From Microbulbifer litoralis (GTDB taxonomy: Bacteria > Pseudomonadota > Gammaproteobacteria > Pseudomonadales > Cellvibrionaceae): 64,000 nucleotides of DNA. Positions 53,410 through 62,129 of this stretch are shown piece by piece. Position numbers and translations under genes: made by a program. The stretch spans positions 1 through 64,000 of the forward strand of contig NZ_JALKCV010000007.1 of assembly GCF_023634065.1 (NCBI RefSeq), written 5' to 3'. A model generated the notes under the pieces. The model was not told the DNA's origin, searched no databases, and was given only the letters and a program-made list of their open reading frames with translations. Position 1 is the stretch's first letter, and each line of letters starts with the position of its first letter.

Positions 53410-54432
53410 TTATTCTTGCGGGGTCTCTTTTTTCAGCAATACAAAGTGCTCCACCAGGCGGATCATCAGTTCTTTCTGTTCCGGCAGGCTCTCCGCTACC
53501 AGTAGCGCCAGCGCCACCAGGGTGTTGTCGTTGATCATCCGCTCCACCGGTCGCGCCAGCAGGTGCTGGTTGCGGCGCAGATACCACAGGAACAGAAACG
53601 AGCCGGTGCGCTTGTTGCCGTCCGCCAGCGGGTGGTTCTTGATCACAAAGTAGAGCAGATGGGCGGCGCGGCTGGCAACATTGGGGTAAAACAACTCCTC
53701 GCCAAAGCCCTGTTCGATGGTGGCCAGGGCCGAGGCCAGGCCGTCGCCGCGCAGCTGCGCGAAGAGCGGGGTGGCCTCGCCCTTGTGTATCAGTTCTTGT
53801 TTAAGTTCGGCGATGGCTGCCAGTGCCTCACTCAGTGGCAACGGGCGCATCTGCGACTGGCGGTCGCTCTGTTCCGCCAGGCTCTGTTCGTCGTAGCCCT
53901 GCAGCAGGCTCCAGCTGCGGGCGTACTCGTGGATCACGCCGAGCACCGCCTCCCCGGCCGGGTTCACCAGTTGCTGGCTGCTGAGGGTGTGGGACAGCAG
54001 ACTGACTGCCTGTTCAAACTCGATGCCGCGGCGCTCCAGGCGCTGCCGGTTCAGGGTGTAGCCCTGCAACAGGTGCTGGCGCAGGGTATTGGTGGCCCAG
54101 ATACGGAACTGGGTGGCGCGGGCGGAGCTGACCCGGTAGCCCACGGAGATGACCGCATCCAGGTTGTAGTGCCGCAGTTGGCGGCGCACCCGGCGTTTGC
54201 CCTCCTGGCGAACTACCGAGAAATCCTCGGTAGTTGCCCCCTCGTGCAGCTCACCCTCGGCGTAGATATTTTTCAGGTGCAGGCCGACGTTGTCGGTGCT
54301 GGTGGCAAACAGCTCGCCCATCTGCGCCTGGGTCAGCCACAGGGTTTCGGCCTCGGTGATTACTTCCAGGTGCACCTCACCGTCGGCGCTGGTGTAGAGC
54401 TGTATCTGCTGTTCGTCCATGTGATCGCCCAT
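53410..54432 (-). CDS. RhuM-Fic/Doc fusion protein within the restriction operon
   Basis: The 340-residue protein has an N-terminal RhuM-like domain (IQLYTSADGEVHLEV, LWLTQAQMGELFATSTDNVGLHL, RQLRHYNLDAVISVGYRV, about 1-150) and a C-terminal Fic/Doc domain. The active-site motif is HPLADGNKRTG (His267), with the Lys found in Doc, a kinase of EF-Tu, rather than the Gly of AMPylating Fic. No separate inhibitory helix gene is next to it. Such proteins are often embedded in type I restriction loci; a role as a backup toxin is inference. Confidence 0.85.
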   Translation of the reverse strand: MGDHMDEQQIQLYTSADGEVHLEVITEAETLWLTQAQMGELFATSTDNVGLHLKNIYAEGELHEGATTEDFSVVRQEGKRRVRRQLRHYNLDAVISVGYRVSSARATQFRIWATNTLRQHLLQGYTLNRQRLERRGIEFEQAVSLLSHTLSSQQLVNPAGEAVLGVIHEYARSWSLLQGYDEQSLAEQSDRQSQMRPLPLSEALAAIAELKQELIHKGEATPLFAQLRGDGLASALATIEQGFGEELFYPNVASRAAHLLYFVIKNHPLADGNKRTGSFLFLWYLRRNQHLLARPVERMINDNTLVALALLVAESLPEQKELMIRLVEHFVLLKKETPQE

Positions 54433-54468
54433 AAGGGTTTCCTTGGCTGTCCTTGCGCGGCCCGGGTG

Positions 54469-55662
54469 TCAGGCCGCGCCCGTTTCCCGCATGCCGGGTG
54501 GGAACTGGATATCCAGGTCTTCTACCGAGAGTTTGCCGCTGATTAGGCGGGGGAGTAGCATATCTTTGGTTTTTGTCAAATTTTCATTCTGTATCAGAAG
54601 GCTCTCGATTTGATCGAAAATTGGATCGACCAGTTTTTTATACTGAGCCATGATTTCTTCTGCAGGCGTCAGGATTTCTATCCGCTTGAAGGTACCCTTA
54701 TTTAGCTCCGGAAAAGTGGCTCCACCACATAGAGATATAAAATGACTCCTGCTCAGTTTCAGCCAGAAATATAGATATGGCAGTGAATATGTAGAATTTG
54801 GTATGCAGGTGATGAAGCCTTGATTGGTGCAGGCTGGTGTTCTGTTAATGCCAATTTCACCAATCGTCGCCCGGCTGGTCATCATAATTGAGTACGCTGG
54901 AAACATCTTGGCGGAACAATTGCTAATGCCTTCTTCATTTGGCTTGTCTTTTGATTCGGTCAGGTACATTCCCTTCGCGGTGGTGATGTCTGAGGGAGTA
55001 AACCAGTTAACCGACCCTTCTTTCCAATAAGCATTCCGTTCTTTTGATGGGGTACCACCGCCGGTAAATTGGAATGCTTTTTCCAGCTTAATCAGTTGCC
55101 AATCTTTAGGTATTCCCTTTACGAACTTTTCCTTTTTATAGCCGGGAAAACGAAAACGCACAAACCACTCGCGATAGATTTCCTCAGCCATTTTTTCCAG
55201 CAGGGCAATACGACGATTATTGTTTTCAATCAGTTCCTCATATGCAGTTAAAATTGCTGCAACTTTTTCACGCGATTTAGGTAGTGGCGGAACACGTATT
55301 TTATGCAAATAATTTCTGTTAACTCCTGGGACAGCGCCAGCAGAGTTGAAGTTCTCATTCAGCACAGTTTTCAAATAATAGTAAACAAATCGGGGGTTGT
55401 TTCCTTTGAAATTTTCCACATAAAGGCTTGTGTTTAGTGGCCAATAATCGCTGGGAATATAAAAAACCTCTCCTAGAGTTCCGTATCGTCCAGTTACCAC
55501 CCCAGGGCCAATAGCCATTGGATATTTATGCCACCCCGTTTGCCCGCTTGATGAAATGATAGGGTAATTTCCGGGCTCTCTGTCCCTATGAGGGAGGTCA
55601 TAGCCCCGCTTAAAACTAACAATGTCACCTAGAGTTAAGTTTTTCTTTTTTGCTTTATTCAT
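54469..55662 (-). CDS. hsdS: Type I restriction enzyme, specificity (S) subunit
   Basis: The 397-residue S subunit chooses the target sequence. It has two target-recognition domains (about 1-150 and 190-370), separated by the conserved coiled helix VAAILTAYEELIENNNRRIALLEKMAEEIYREWF, and a second such helix near the end (YKKLVDPIFDQIESLLIQNENL). Its base composition is much more AT-rich than the other genes, usual for hsdS and a sign of exchange. It overlaps hsdM by eight bases. Confidence 0.93.
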   Translation of the reverse strand: MNKAKKKNLTLGDIVSFKRGYDLPHRDREPGNYPIISSSGQTGWHKYPMAIGPGVVTGRYGTLGEVFYIPSDYWPLNTSLYVENFKGNNPRFVYYYLKTVLNENFNSAGAVPGVNRNYLHKIRVPPLPKSREKVAAILTAYEELIENNNRRIALLEKMAEEIYREWFVRFRFPGYKKEKFVKGIPKDWQLIKLEKAFQFTGGGTPSKERNAYWKEGSVNWFTPSDITTAKGMYLTESKDKPNEEGISNCSAKMFPAYSIMMTSRATIGEIGINRTPACTNQGFITCIPNSTYSLPYLYFWLKLSRSHFISLCGGATFPELNKGTFKRIEILTPAEEIMAQYKKLVDPIFDQIESLLIQNENLTKTKDMLLPRLISGKLSVEDLDIQFPPGMRETGAA

Positions 55663-57748
55663 TTGTGATGGCTAATAAATTGTCACTAATTATCTTTGAT
55701 AAGTGGTTAGAATCTTTGTTGAGAGTTTTGATTGTCTCATTTAGCTTGAGAAGCTCACTTAAAAATTCTTCCTCGGTCTTGCCATCCTCCTCAATCACCA
55801 CGCCCACATAGCGCCCTGGATTCAGCGAATAATCCTGTTCCTTCACTTCCTCCGGCGTCGCCAGCTTGCACAGCCCGGTAACGTCTTCGTACTCGGCGTT
55901 GGGGAAGCGCTCCTGCAGCCAGTGGATATGTTTGAAATAGCTTTCCGCACTTTTCACTTCGGTGTGCAGCAGTTCCAGAGCCTCTTTTAATTGCCTGGTC
56001 TGGCGGTCGCTGGTGCCGCGTTTGCCGGCTTTTTTTGCGATTTCCGCCTGGGCCTCTTCGTGCTGGCGCACGGTCTTGTCCAGCTGCTTGAGGTTGTCGT
56101 GCAGGGCGGCGAAAAACGGCTCGAACTTTTTCTGCAGCTTGTGCTGGGCCCTGTTGATCGGGTTCACCTGTTTGTGGATGCGGAATTTGCCCTTGACCTC
56201 GTCGCGGTACTTGTCGAAATGCCCGCGCAGCCGCCCCAGGGCCTTCCACTGTTTGACCAGTTCGCGCACCGCCAGTTTGCCGGCGTCGTCGTCCAGCACG
56301 TCCAGCAGCTGCTCGCTCACCGGCTTTACCTGCTGTTCGTTTTCCGCCAGCAGCGCCATGCCCTGCTCAAAATAGCGGTCCACCAAACGCACAAAGCTGC
56401 GGCGCTGGCCCTTGTGCAGCTTGCTGATGATGGCGATGTTCTGGATCTGCTCTTCCGAGAACTCCCGGTGGGCGCGGTCGATCTGGGTGAAGATATTGCG
56501 CGCGTCGATAAACAGGATGCGGTCGTCCTGTTTGGCTTTGTCGAAGAACCACAGAGTGGCCGGCAATGTGACGGTGTAGAACATGTTCGACGGCAGCGTC
56601 AGCATACCGTAGATCAGGTTGTGCTCGATCAGGGTCTGGCGGATATCCGCCTCGCTGTGGCGGGCGTCGCTGGCGGAGTTGGCCATTACCAGCGCGGCGC
56701 GGCCCTTGTCTTTGAGGGAGGTGGCGAACAGGTTGATCCACAGGTAGTTGGCGTTCGGTACCGTCTCCTTGCCCTGCTCGCTTTTCTTGGCCTTGGTCTT
56801 CTTGCGCGGCACGCCGTAGGTGTTGAAACGCGGGTCCTTTTCCACGGTGGCCAGCGGCACATCGTCCACGTTGAACGGCGGATTCGCCATTACATAGTCG
56901 AACTTGCCAAAGCCGTCGTAGGGGTCTTCCGCGTAGCTGTTGGCCTGGCGTACCTCGCCGCGCAGGCCGTTTACCGCCAGGTTCATTTTGGCCAGCTTGA
57001 CCGTATCCAGGGTCTTTTCCTGGCCGTACACAAACAGCTGATCCTGGTCTTGGTCTTCGCCGAGGGCTTCCAGTTCCTGGCGGTGGCTCTCCACAAAATG
57101 CTGCGACTGCACAAACATACCGCCGGAACCGCAGGCCGGGTCGTACACGGTGCCCTGGTAGGGCTCAATGATTTCCACCATCAGGCGCACCACCGAGGTG
57201 GGGGTAAAGAACTCGCCGCCGCCCTGGCCTTCGGCGAGGGCGAAGTTGCCGAGAAAGTACTCGTAAATCTTGCCCAGCATATCGCCGGAGGCGTCGCGGG
57301 GGATGTCGGAGAAGGTTTTCAGCAGCTGCGCCGGCAGGGTCTTGTCGGTACGCGCCAGCGGGATGTACTCGTCTTTGGGGAGTACGCCGTCCAGTTCCGG
57401 TTTGTACTTCTCGATATCCTGCATCGCCTCTTTGATCTTCTTGGCGATGTTCTTCTCTTCCGGCAGGTTCAGCAGGTAGTCGTAGCGGGCGTGATCCGGC
57501 AGATAGAAGCCGCATTTCTCGATGGCGATTTCGCTGATGGCCTTTTCCCGGCGGCCGCCTTTGAGCTTGGCGTGCTGCTTGAGAATTTCGTCTTCCGCCA
57601 GGGCGTATTTATTGTCGGCGAACTTGAGGAAGATCAGCCCCAGAACCGGGGTGGAGTACTCGCTGGATTTCAGGTCGCTGTTGGCACGCAGGTTGTCTGC
57701 GGCGGACCAGAGGTAGGCCTCGAGTTGTTTGAGCTGTTCTGCGTTCAT
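55655..57748 (-). CDS. hsdM: Type I restriction-modification methyltransferase (M) subunit
   Basis: The 697-residue adenine N6-methyltransferase protects host DNA and is needed for restriction. The AdoMet motif is DPACGSGG (from Asp203) and the catalytic motif is NPPF (289-292). The N-terminal helical HsdM_N domain begins LEAYLWSAADNLRANSDLKSSEY. The C-terminal 200 residues are a long charged coiled-coil region, which makes it longer than the classic 500-530-residue HsdM. First gene of the restriction operon. Confidence 0.95.
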   Translation of the reverse strand: MNAEQLKQLEAYLWSAADNLRANSDLKSSEYSTPVLGLIFLKFADNKYALAEDEILKQHAKLKGGRREKAISEIAIEKCGFYLPDHARYDYLLNLPEEKNIAKKIKEAMQDIEKYKPELDGVLPKDEYIPLARTDKTLPAQLLKTFSDIPRDASGDMLGKIYEYFLGNFALAEGQGGGEFFTPTSVVRLMVEIIEPYQGTVYDPACGSGGMFVQSQHFVESHRQELEALGEDQDQDQLFVYGQEKTLDTVKLAKMNLAVNGLRGEVRQANSYAEDPYDGFGKFDYVMANPPFNVDDVPLATVEKDPRFNTYGVPRKKTKAKKSEQGKETVPNANYLWINLFATSLKDKGRAALVMANSASDARHSEADIRQTLIEHNLIYGMLTLPSNMFYTVTLPATLWFFDKAKQDDRILFIDARNIFTQIDRAHREFSEEQIQNIAIISKLHKGQRRSFVRLVDRYFEQGMALLAENEQQVKPVSEQLLDVLDDDAGKLAVRELVKQWKALGRLRGHFDKYRDEVKGKFRIHKQVNPINRAQHKLQKKFEPFFAALHDNLKQLDKTVRQHEEAQAEIAKKAGKRGTSDRQTRQLKEALELLHTEVKSAESYFKHIHWLQERFPNAEYEDVTGLCKLATPEEVKEQDYSLNPGRYVGVVIEEDGKTEEEFLSELLKLNETIKTLNKDSNHLSKIISDNLLAITNE

Positions 57749-58080
57749 GGGGTTACTGCTTGTTGAATCATTGGTGGGGTCCTAGCCGAAACATTCTGCC
57801 ACAAACTGTTCCGCACGGAGAAAGACCTGGGGCGTGCGGGGCGATTTGCTGATTCTCGGGGACGGCATCCGTTAGAGCGGGGAGTGGTGAGCTTTCGCCG
57901 TGTGATTGCTGATTGCGGGGATATGTTCGAGGGAACGGGCTGTATAAACCTGCTGTGTCCGACAAGCGAAGTGGACACTGCCAATCCGGCTAACACCGTC
58001 TTTGACTGGCGAGCCGCAGCCTGGGGATAGGGCAGGACTGTAGGCGCTGCTACTTCCCTGCCATTGCTTGATTGCTCAGC
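57749..58080. other. 332-bp gap upstream of hsdM
   Basis: It must hold the hsdM promoter and the island's right junction. No gene, clear repeat or attachment-site-like duplication of the left boundary was seen by eye. Confidence 0.4.
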
Positions 58081-58470
58081 TCAGGGCAGCGGCCTGGTGC
58101 GCCCACCCTCGTCAATGGCCACAAACACAAACTCGCCTTCGGTGACTTTTTCCTGTTCACCGGAGTCCACCCGTGTCAGCCACACCTCCACCATGGTGCG
58201 GATCGAGGAGCGGCCCACTTCGATGGCCTCGGCGTAGCAGCTGACGGTGGAGCCGACGGGTACCGGACGCAGGAACACCATGCTGCCGACGGCGACGGTG
58301 GTGACGCGCCCGCGGGCGATACTCTGGGCGAGGATGGCGCCGCCCACGTCCATCTGTGACATCAGCCAGCCGGCGAACACATCTCCCTGGGGGTTGGTGT
58401 CGCGGGGCATGGTCTGTGTCTGCAGGGTCAGGGTCCCGATGGGTTTCGGATCTTCATCAAGTGCTGACAT
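58081..58470 (-). CDS. yciA: Acyl-CoA thioesterase, YciA type
   Basis: The 129-residue hot-dog thioesterase hydrolyses acyl-CoAs in the cytoplasm. Diagnostic are TMPRDTNPQGDVFAGWLMSQMDVGGAI, with the catalytic Asp in helix 1, and AVGSMVFLRPVPVGSTVSCYAE. The ATG at 58470 (MSALDEDP) gives the usual family length; earlier in-frame starts up to 58539 would add an atypical leader. Confidence 0.9.
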   Translation of the reverse strand: MSALDEDPKPIGTLTLQTQTMPRDTNPQGDVFAGWLMSQMDVGGAILAQSIARGRVTTVAVGSMVFLRPVPVGSTVSCYAEAIEVGRSSIRTMVEVWLTRVDSGEQEKVTEGEFVFVAIDEGGRTRPLP

Positions 58471-58619
58471 CGAAAGCTCACGCATTGTTAGATTTATTGG
58501 TTCCGCCGGCCCGGTCTGTCGATTGCCCGGCGGCCGCACGGGTGGCGCATTCTAGCACAAACTGGTGATCAATTAACCAGTGGCGGTTGCCGCTTTCGCG
58601 GGGGGGCTGGCGCAAAAGC

Positions 58620-59975
58620 CTATGAAACCTGGCCGGGCAGCCAGGTGGCCAGTGCCGGCCACAGTGCCAGCACACACATGACCAGCAGCTGGATGGCGAT
58701 AAACGGCATCACGCCCCGGTAGATGGCCCCGGTAGCCACTTCCGCCGGCGCCACCCCCCGCAGATAGAAGAGCGCAAAACCGAATGGCGGGGTCAGGAAA
58801 GAGGTCTGCAGGTTCAATGCAATCATGATGCCCAGCCACACCGGGTCGACGCCCATGGCCAGCAATACCGGGCCGACGATGGGCACCACCACAAAGGTGA
58901 TCTCGATAAAGTCGAGGATGAAACCGAGCAGGAAGATCACCGCCATCACCAGCAGTGTCGCGCCGATCACGCCGCCCGGCAGGCTGTGGAACAAGCCGGT
59001 GACCAGCTCCTCGCCGTTGTAGCCGCGGAATACCAGTGAGAACAGCGAGGCGCCGATCAGTATCGCGAACACCATTGCCGTGACCTGCAGTGTGCTGCGC
59101 CCCACCTCGCCGGCGCGGTGCCAGCCCAGTGCGCCGCGGCTGCGTGCCAGCAGCCCCGCGCCCAGAGCCCCCACGGCGGCGGCCTCGGTGGGCGTGGCGG
59201 CGCCGCTGATGATCGAGCCCAGTACCAGCAGCATCAACAGGATCGGCGGCAGCAGGCTTTTGGCCGTCTGCAGGTAGTCCACGTCCTCCGGCACCCCGGA
59301 GGCCGCCGGCTCGCGTTCGGCCACGAACAGCAGGTAGACGATATAGGCAGTTACCAGCAGCATTCCGGGGATGATGGCGCCGACGAACAGGTCGCCGACG
59401 CTGACCGGCTGCGGATTGAAAATACCGGCGGACAGCTGTGCCTGCTGGTAGGCATTGGACAGGGTATCGCCGAGCAGCACCAGGGCGATGGACGGCGGGA
59501 TTATCTGGCCGAGGGTACCGGTGGCGCAGATGGTGCCGGTGGCCAGCCGCGGTGAATAGCCGCGATTGAGCATGGTCGGCAGCGACATCAGCCCCATGGT
59601 CACCACCGTGGCGCCGACGATGCCGGTACTGGCGGCCAGCAGCGCGCCCACCACCACCACGGATACGGCCATGCCGGCGGGCAGCCGCGAGAACACCTTG
59701 GCCAGGTTGACCAGCAACTCCTCGGCGATGCGCGCCCGTTCCAGCATCACGCCCATCAGCACGAACAGCGGCACCGCCATCAGGGTACCGTTCTGCATGA
59801 TGCCCCAGAGGCGATCGGGAAAGGCGCGCAGCAGCGCCGGGTCGAAAACCCCGCAGACGATACCCAGGCCGGCGGCCAACAGCGCCGTGCCGCCGAGGGT
59901 AAAGGCCACCGGGTAGCCGAACATCAGCAGGCCGCAGACGGCGGCGAACATCAGCAGCGGTACCAGCTCTATCAC
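58620..59975 (-). CDS. dctM: TRAP transporter large permease (DctM)
   Basis: The 451-residue membrane protein is the ion-coupled translocation subunit, with about twelve segments. Typical are FALFVLMGVMLE-type (VPLFVLMGVMLERARIAEEL), STGIVGATVVTMGLMSLPTML and TGTICATGTLGQIIPPSIALVLLGD. GTG at 59975 is the start, behind GGAGGTG, and overlaps the small permease gene by four bases. The longer upstream frame is a shadow of that gene. Confidence 0.92.
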   Translation of the reverse strand: MIELVPLLMFAAVCGLLMFGYPVAFTLGGTALLAAGLGIVCGVFDPALLRAFPDRLWGIMQNGTLMAVPLFVLMGVMLERARIAEELLVNLAKVFSRLPAGMAVSVVVVGALLAASTGIVGATVVTMGLMSLPTMLNRGYSPRLATGTICATGTLGQIIPPSIALVLLGDTLSNAYQQAQLSAGIFNPQPVSVGDLFVGAIIPGMLLVTAYIVYLLFVAEREPAASGVPEDVDYLQTAKSLLPPILLMLLVLGSIISGAATPTEAAAVGALGAGLLARSRGALGWHRAGEVGRSTLQVTAMVFAILIGASLFSLVFRGYNGEELVTGLFHSLPGGVIGATLLVMAVIFLLGFILDFIEITFVVVPIVGPVLLAMGVDPVWLGIMIALNLQTSFLTPPFGFALFYLRGVAPAEVATGAIYRGVMPFIAIQLLVMCVLALWPALATWLPGQVS

Positions 59976-60547
59976 GCGCCCACCTCCTCGACCGCCTCGG
60001 CGCCGCTGGCGCGGACCTGCCGGGCGGGCGCCGGCGGCTGTTCCGCCCGCATCAGGCGCGCCAGCGCGCGGCACAGCTGGGCGATGCCCTGCAGTGCCAG
60101 TGTCAGCGCCGCCAGCGGAATCAGGCTCTTCAGCAGGAAGATGCCCGGCAGGCCGCCGGCGCTGCCGCTCGACTCGTACACCGACCAGCTGGAAGCGGCG
60201 AACTGCCAGCTGCCGGCGGCGATAAAAGCGCACAGCGGCAGCAGGAACACCAGCGTGCCCACCGCGTCGACCCAGGCCCGGGCCCGCTCGCCCATACGGC
60301 GGTAGAAGACATCCACCCGCACGTGGGCGTCGCACTGCAGGGCGTAGGCGAGGCCCAGCATCAAGGCGGCACCGTGCAGGTAGACCACCGAGTCCTGCAG
60401 CGCCACCGAGCCGCCGTTGAAGGCGTAGCGCAGCAGCACCACCGCGCTCTGCAGCAGCACCATGGCCAGGGTGAACCAGGCGAGCAGGCGTCCGGCACCG
60501 CCGGCCAGCCGATCCAGGCCGCGGGCGCAGGTCAGGAGTGGGGACAT
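59972..60547 (-). CDS. dctQ: TRAP transporter small permease (DctQ)
   Basis: The 191-residue protein has four membrane segments and the DctQ pattern (VLLRYAFNGGSVALQDSVVYLHGAALMLG, CDAHVRVDVFYRRMGERARAWVD). It assembles with DctM. The binding protein probably serving it is at 47.9-49.0 kb on the opposite strand. Confidence 0.88.
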   Translation of the reverse strand: MSPLLTCARGLDRLAGGAGRLLAWFTLAMVLLQSAVVLLRYAFNGGSVALQDSVVYLHGAALMLGLAYALQCDAHVRVDVFYRRMGERARAWVDAVGTLVFLLPLCAFIAAGSWQFAASSWSVYESSGSAGGLPGIFLLKSLIPLAALTLALQGIAQLCRALARLMRAEQPPAPARQVRASGAEAVEEVGA

Positions 60548-60639
60548 GGGGAGATCTCTCGTGACATCTTATTGTTTTGTTCTGTGTGCGACAGACTAAC
60601 GCCTCCCCGAAGCCGGCGCCAGATTCCGGATGTCGGTAT

Positions 60640-60673
60640 CTGTAACCTGTTTGTCATCTTTGGTTTATAGAAT
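60640..60673 (+). promoter_or_regulatory. Pho box and -10 of the pst operon
   Basis: CTGTAAC (60640-60646), four bases, TTGTCAT (60651-60657) fits the PhoB box of two 7-bp repeats with a 4-bp spacer, and closely resembles the last box of the E. coli pstS promoter. A -10 TAGAAT lies ten bases after it (60668-60673), as in phoA. PhoB control of pstS is well established in relatives. Confidence 0.75.
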
Positions 60674-60691
60674 CGTCACCCGTTATTCCTC

Positions 60692-60849
60692 GTGGGCAGC
60701 TTGTAAAGTTCGGTAACAAAGGAGCACAGCCAAATCGTTCAGATCAAGGCGAGAAAGCGCTGGAATAGCAGCGTTATTTCAAGCTTTCTCAACGCAGAGC
60801 TGGGCGATTTGGCGAAGTGAACTGTTACCTAACTTTGCGAGCGGCCCAC
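60692..60849. mobile_element. 158-bp palindromic MITE-like element in the pstS leader
   Basis: Terminal inverted repeats of 27 bp (60692-60718 and 60823-60849) match at 23 positions. Inner complementary pairs GCCAAATCG (60729-60737) / CGATTTGGC (60805-60813) and GAGAAAGC (60751-60758) / GCTTTCTC (60783-60790) make the whole element one long imperfect palindrome. It encodes nothing. No clear target duplication is visible. One end recurs at 19225-19282. Confidence 0.75.
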
Positions 60850-60893
60850 TAGCATCGCCGCGTGACACAAATACGAACACCCCGGAGTTATCC

Positions 60894-61964
60894 ATGCACA
60901 AGCGCTCCCTGAGCAAGAAACTGGTGGCCGCGTCCCTGGCGACCCTGAGCATCGCCGCCTCCCAGGCCGCCATGGCCGCGCGCGACCATATCAGTATCGT
61001 CGGCTCCTCCACCGTCTACCCCTTCACCACCACCGTGGCGGAGCGCTTCAGCCGCGCAACCCAGTTCAAGACCCCGGTGGTGGAATCCACCGGTACCGGT
61101 GGCGGCATGAAGCTGTTCTGCCAGGGCGTGGGCGAGAACACCGCCGATATCACCGGTGCCTCGCGCCGTATCAAGCAGTCCGAACTGGATATGTGCAACG
61201 GCAACGGCGTGGATGTGGTGGAGGTCCAGGTGGGCTACGACGGCATCGTGCTGGCCAATGCCAGGACCGCCGAGCCCTTCCAGCTGTCCCGGAAGGACAT
61301 CTTCCTGGCCCTGGCCAAGGAGGTGCCGAACCCGGACGGTTCCGAGAGCCTGGTGCCGAACCCGTACAAAACCTGGAAGGACGTGAACCCGGCGCTGCCG
61401 GCGCACCGGATCGAAGTGCTGGGTCCGCCGCCGACCTCCGGTACCCGCGACGCCTTCGCCGAGCTGGCGCTGGAAGGCGGTTGCAAGCAGTACGACTGGA
61501 TCGCCGCCAGGAAGAAAGAAGACAAGAACGCCTACAAGGCCATCTGCCACAACATGCGCGAGGACGGCGCCTACATTGAGGCCGGTGAAAACGACAACCT
61601 GATCGTCAACAAGCTGGTGGCCAACCCCAACGCCCTGGGCATCTTCGGCTTCAGCTTCCTGGACCAGAACTCGGACAAGGTGCAGGGCTCGCTGATCGAG
61701 GGCAAGGCACCGACCTTCGACTCCATCGCCGACCAGAGCTACCCGGTTTCCCGGCCGCTGTTCATCTATGTGAAGCGGGCGCACGCCAAGGTGATTCCGG
61801 GCATGAAGCAGTTCCTGGCCGAGTTCACCAGCGAGCGCGCCTGGGGCGAGGACGGCTATCTGGCGGACAAGGGCATGATCCCGCTGCCCGCCGCCAAGCG
61901 CCGGCAGGTGGTCGCCGATGTGCGCAAGCTGAACGCGCTGACCAACCTGGCTGCCAAGCAGTAA
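60894..61964 (+). CDS. pstS: Phosphate ABC transporter, periplasmic binding protein PstS
   Basis: The 356-residue protein has a signal peptide (about 1-28, ending AMAA) and the PstS phosphate loops ISIVGSSTVYPFTTTVAERF, ESTGTGGGMKLFC and TSGTRDAFAEL. It follows a Pho box. The stop is followed by a strong hairpin before pstC, so pstS is probably made in excess over the membrane subunits. A 158-bp palindromic element lies in its presumed leader. Confidence 0.95.
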   Translation: MHKRSLSKKLVAASLATLSIAASQAAMAARDHISIVGSSTVYPFTTTVAERFSRATQFKTPVVESTGTGGGMKLFCQGVGENTADITGASRRIKQSELDMCNGNGVDVVEVQVGYDGIVLANARTAEPFQLSRKDIFLALAKEVPNPDGSESLVPNPYKTWKDVNPALPAHRIEVLGPPPTSGTRDAFAELALEGGCKQYDWIAARKKEDKNAYKAICHNMREDGAYIEAGENDNLIVNKLVANPNALGIFGFSFLDQNSDKVQGSLIEGKAPTFDSIADQSYPVSRPLFIYVKRAHAKVIPGMKQFLAEFTSERAWGEDGYLADKGMIPLPAAKRRQVVADVRKLNALTNLAAKQ

Positions 61965-62008
61965 GAACGGCAGGGTTCCGGGAAAAATACCAAGCAAACG
62001 GATTTGCC

Positions 62009-62049
62009 GGCCAAGCCCCCATGTAACGGGGCTTGGCCTTTGTTTTATT
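62009..62049 (+). terminator. Intrinsic terminator/attenuator between pstS and pstC
   Basis: GGCCAAGCCCC (62009-62019) and GGGGCTTGGCC (62028-62038) form an 11-bp perfect stem with an 8-base loop, followed by TTTGTTTTATT. It would stop much of the pstS transcript before pstC. Confidence 0.85.
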
Positions 62050-62129
62050 GGAATGCCGCCCACAAGGGCAATGGAAACGTCGTTAAAAGCCCGGATAATG
62101 CCCGGCGAACCTTTTGGCTGAGCGAATCG

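Larger units (their letters stand above)
60548..60893. other. 346-bp divergent region: dctQ promoter, Pho promoter and MITE-like element
   Basis: From left to right it holds the dctQ upstream region, a Pho box with a -10 (60640-60673), a 158-bp palindromic element (60692-60849) and a short stretch with CCCCGGAG before the pstS ATG. Confidence 0.6.

Noticed and set aside
47897-60547. Simple insertion of the restriction island into a TRAP operon
   Set aside because: The binding-protein gene and the permease genes are on opposite strands, so one insertion into a normal operon does not explain the order.
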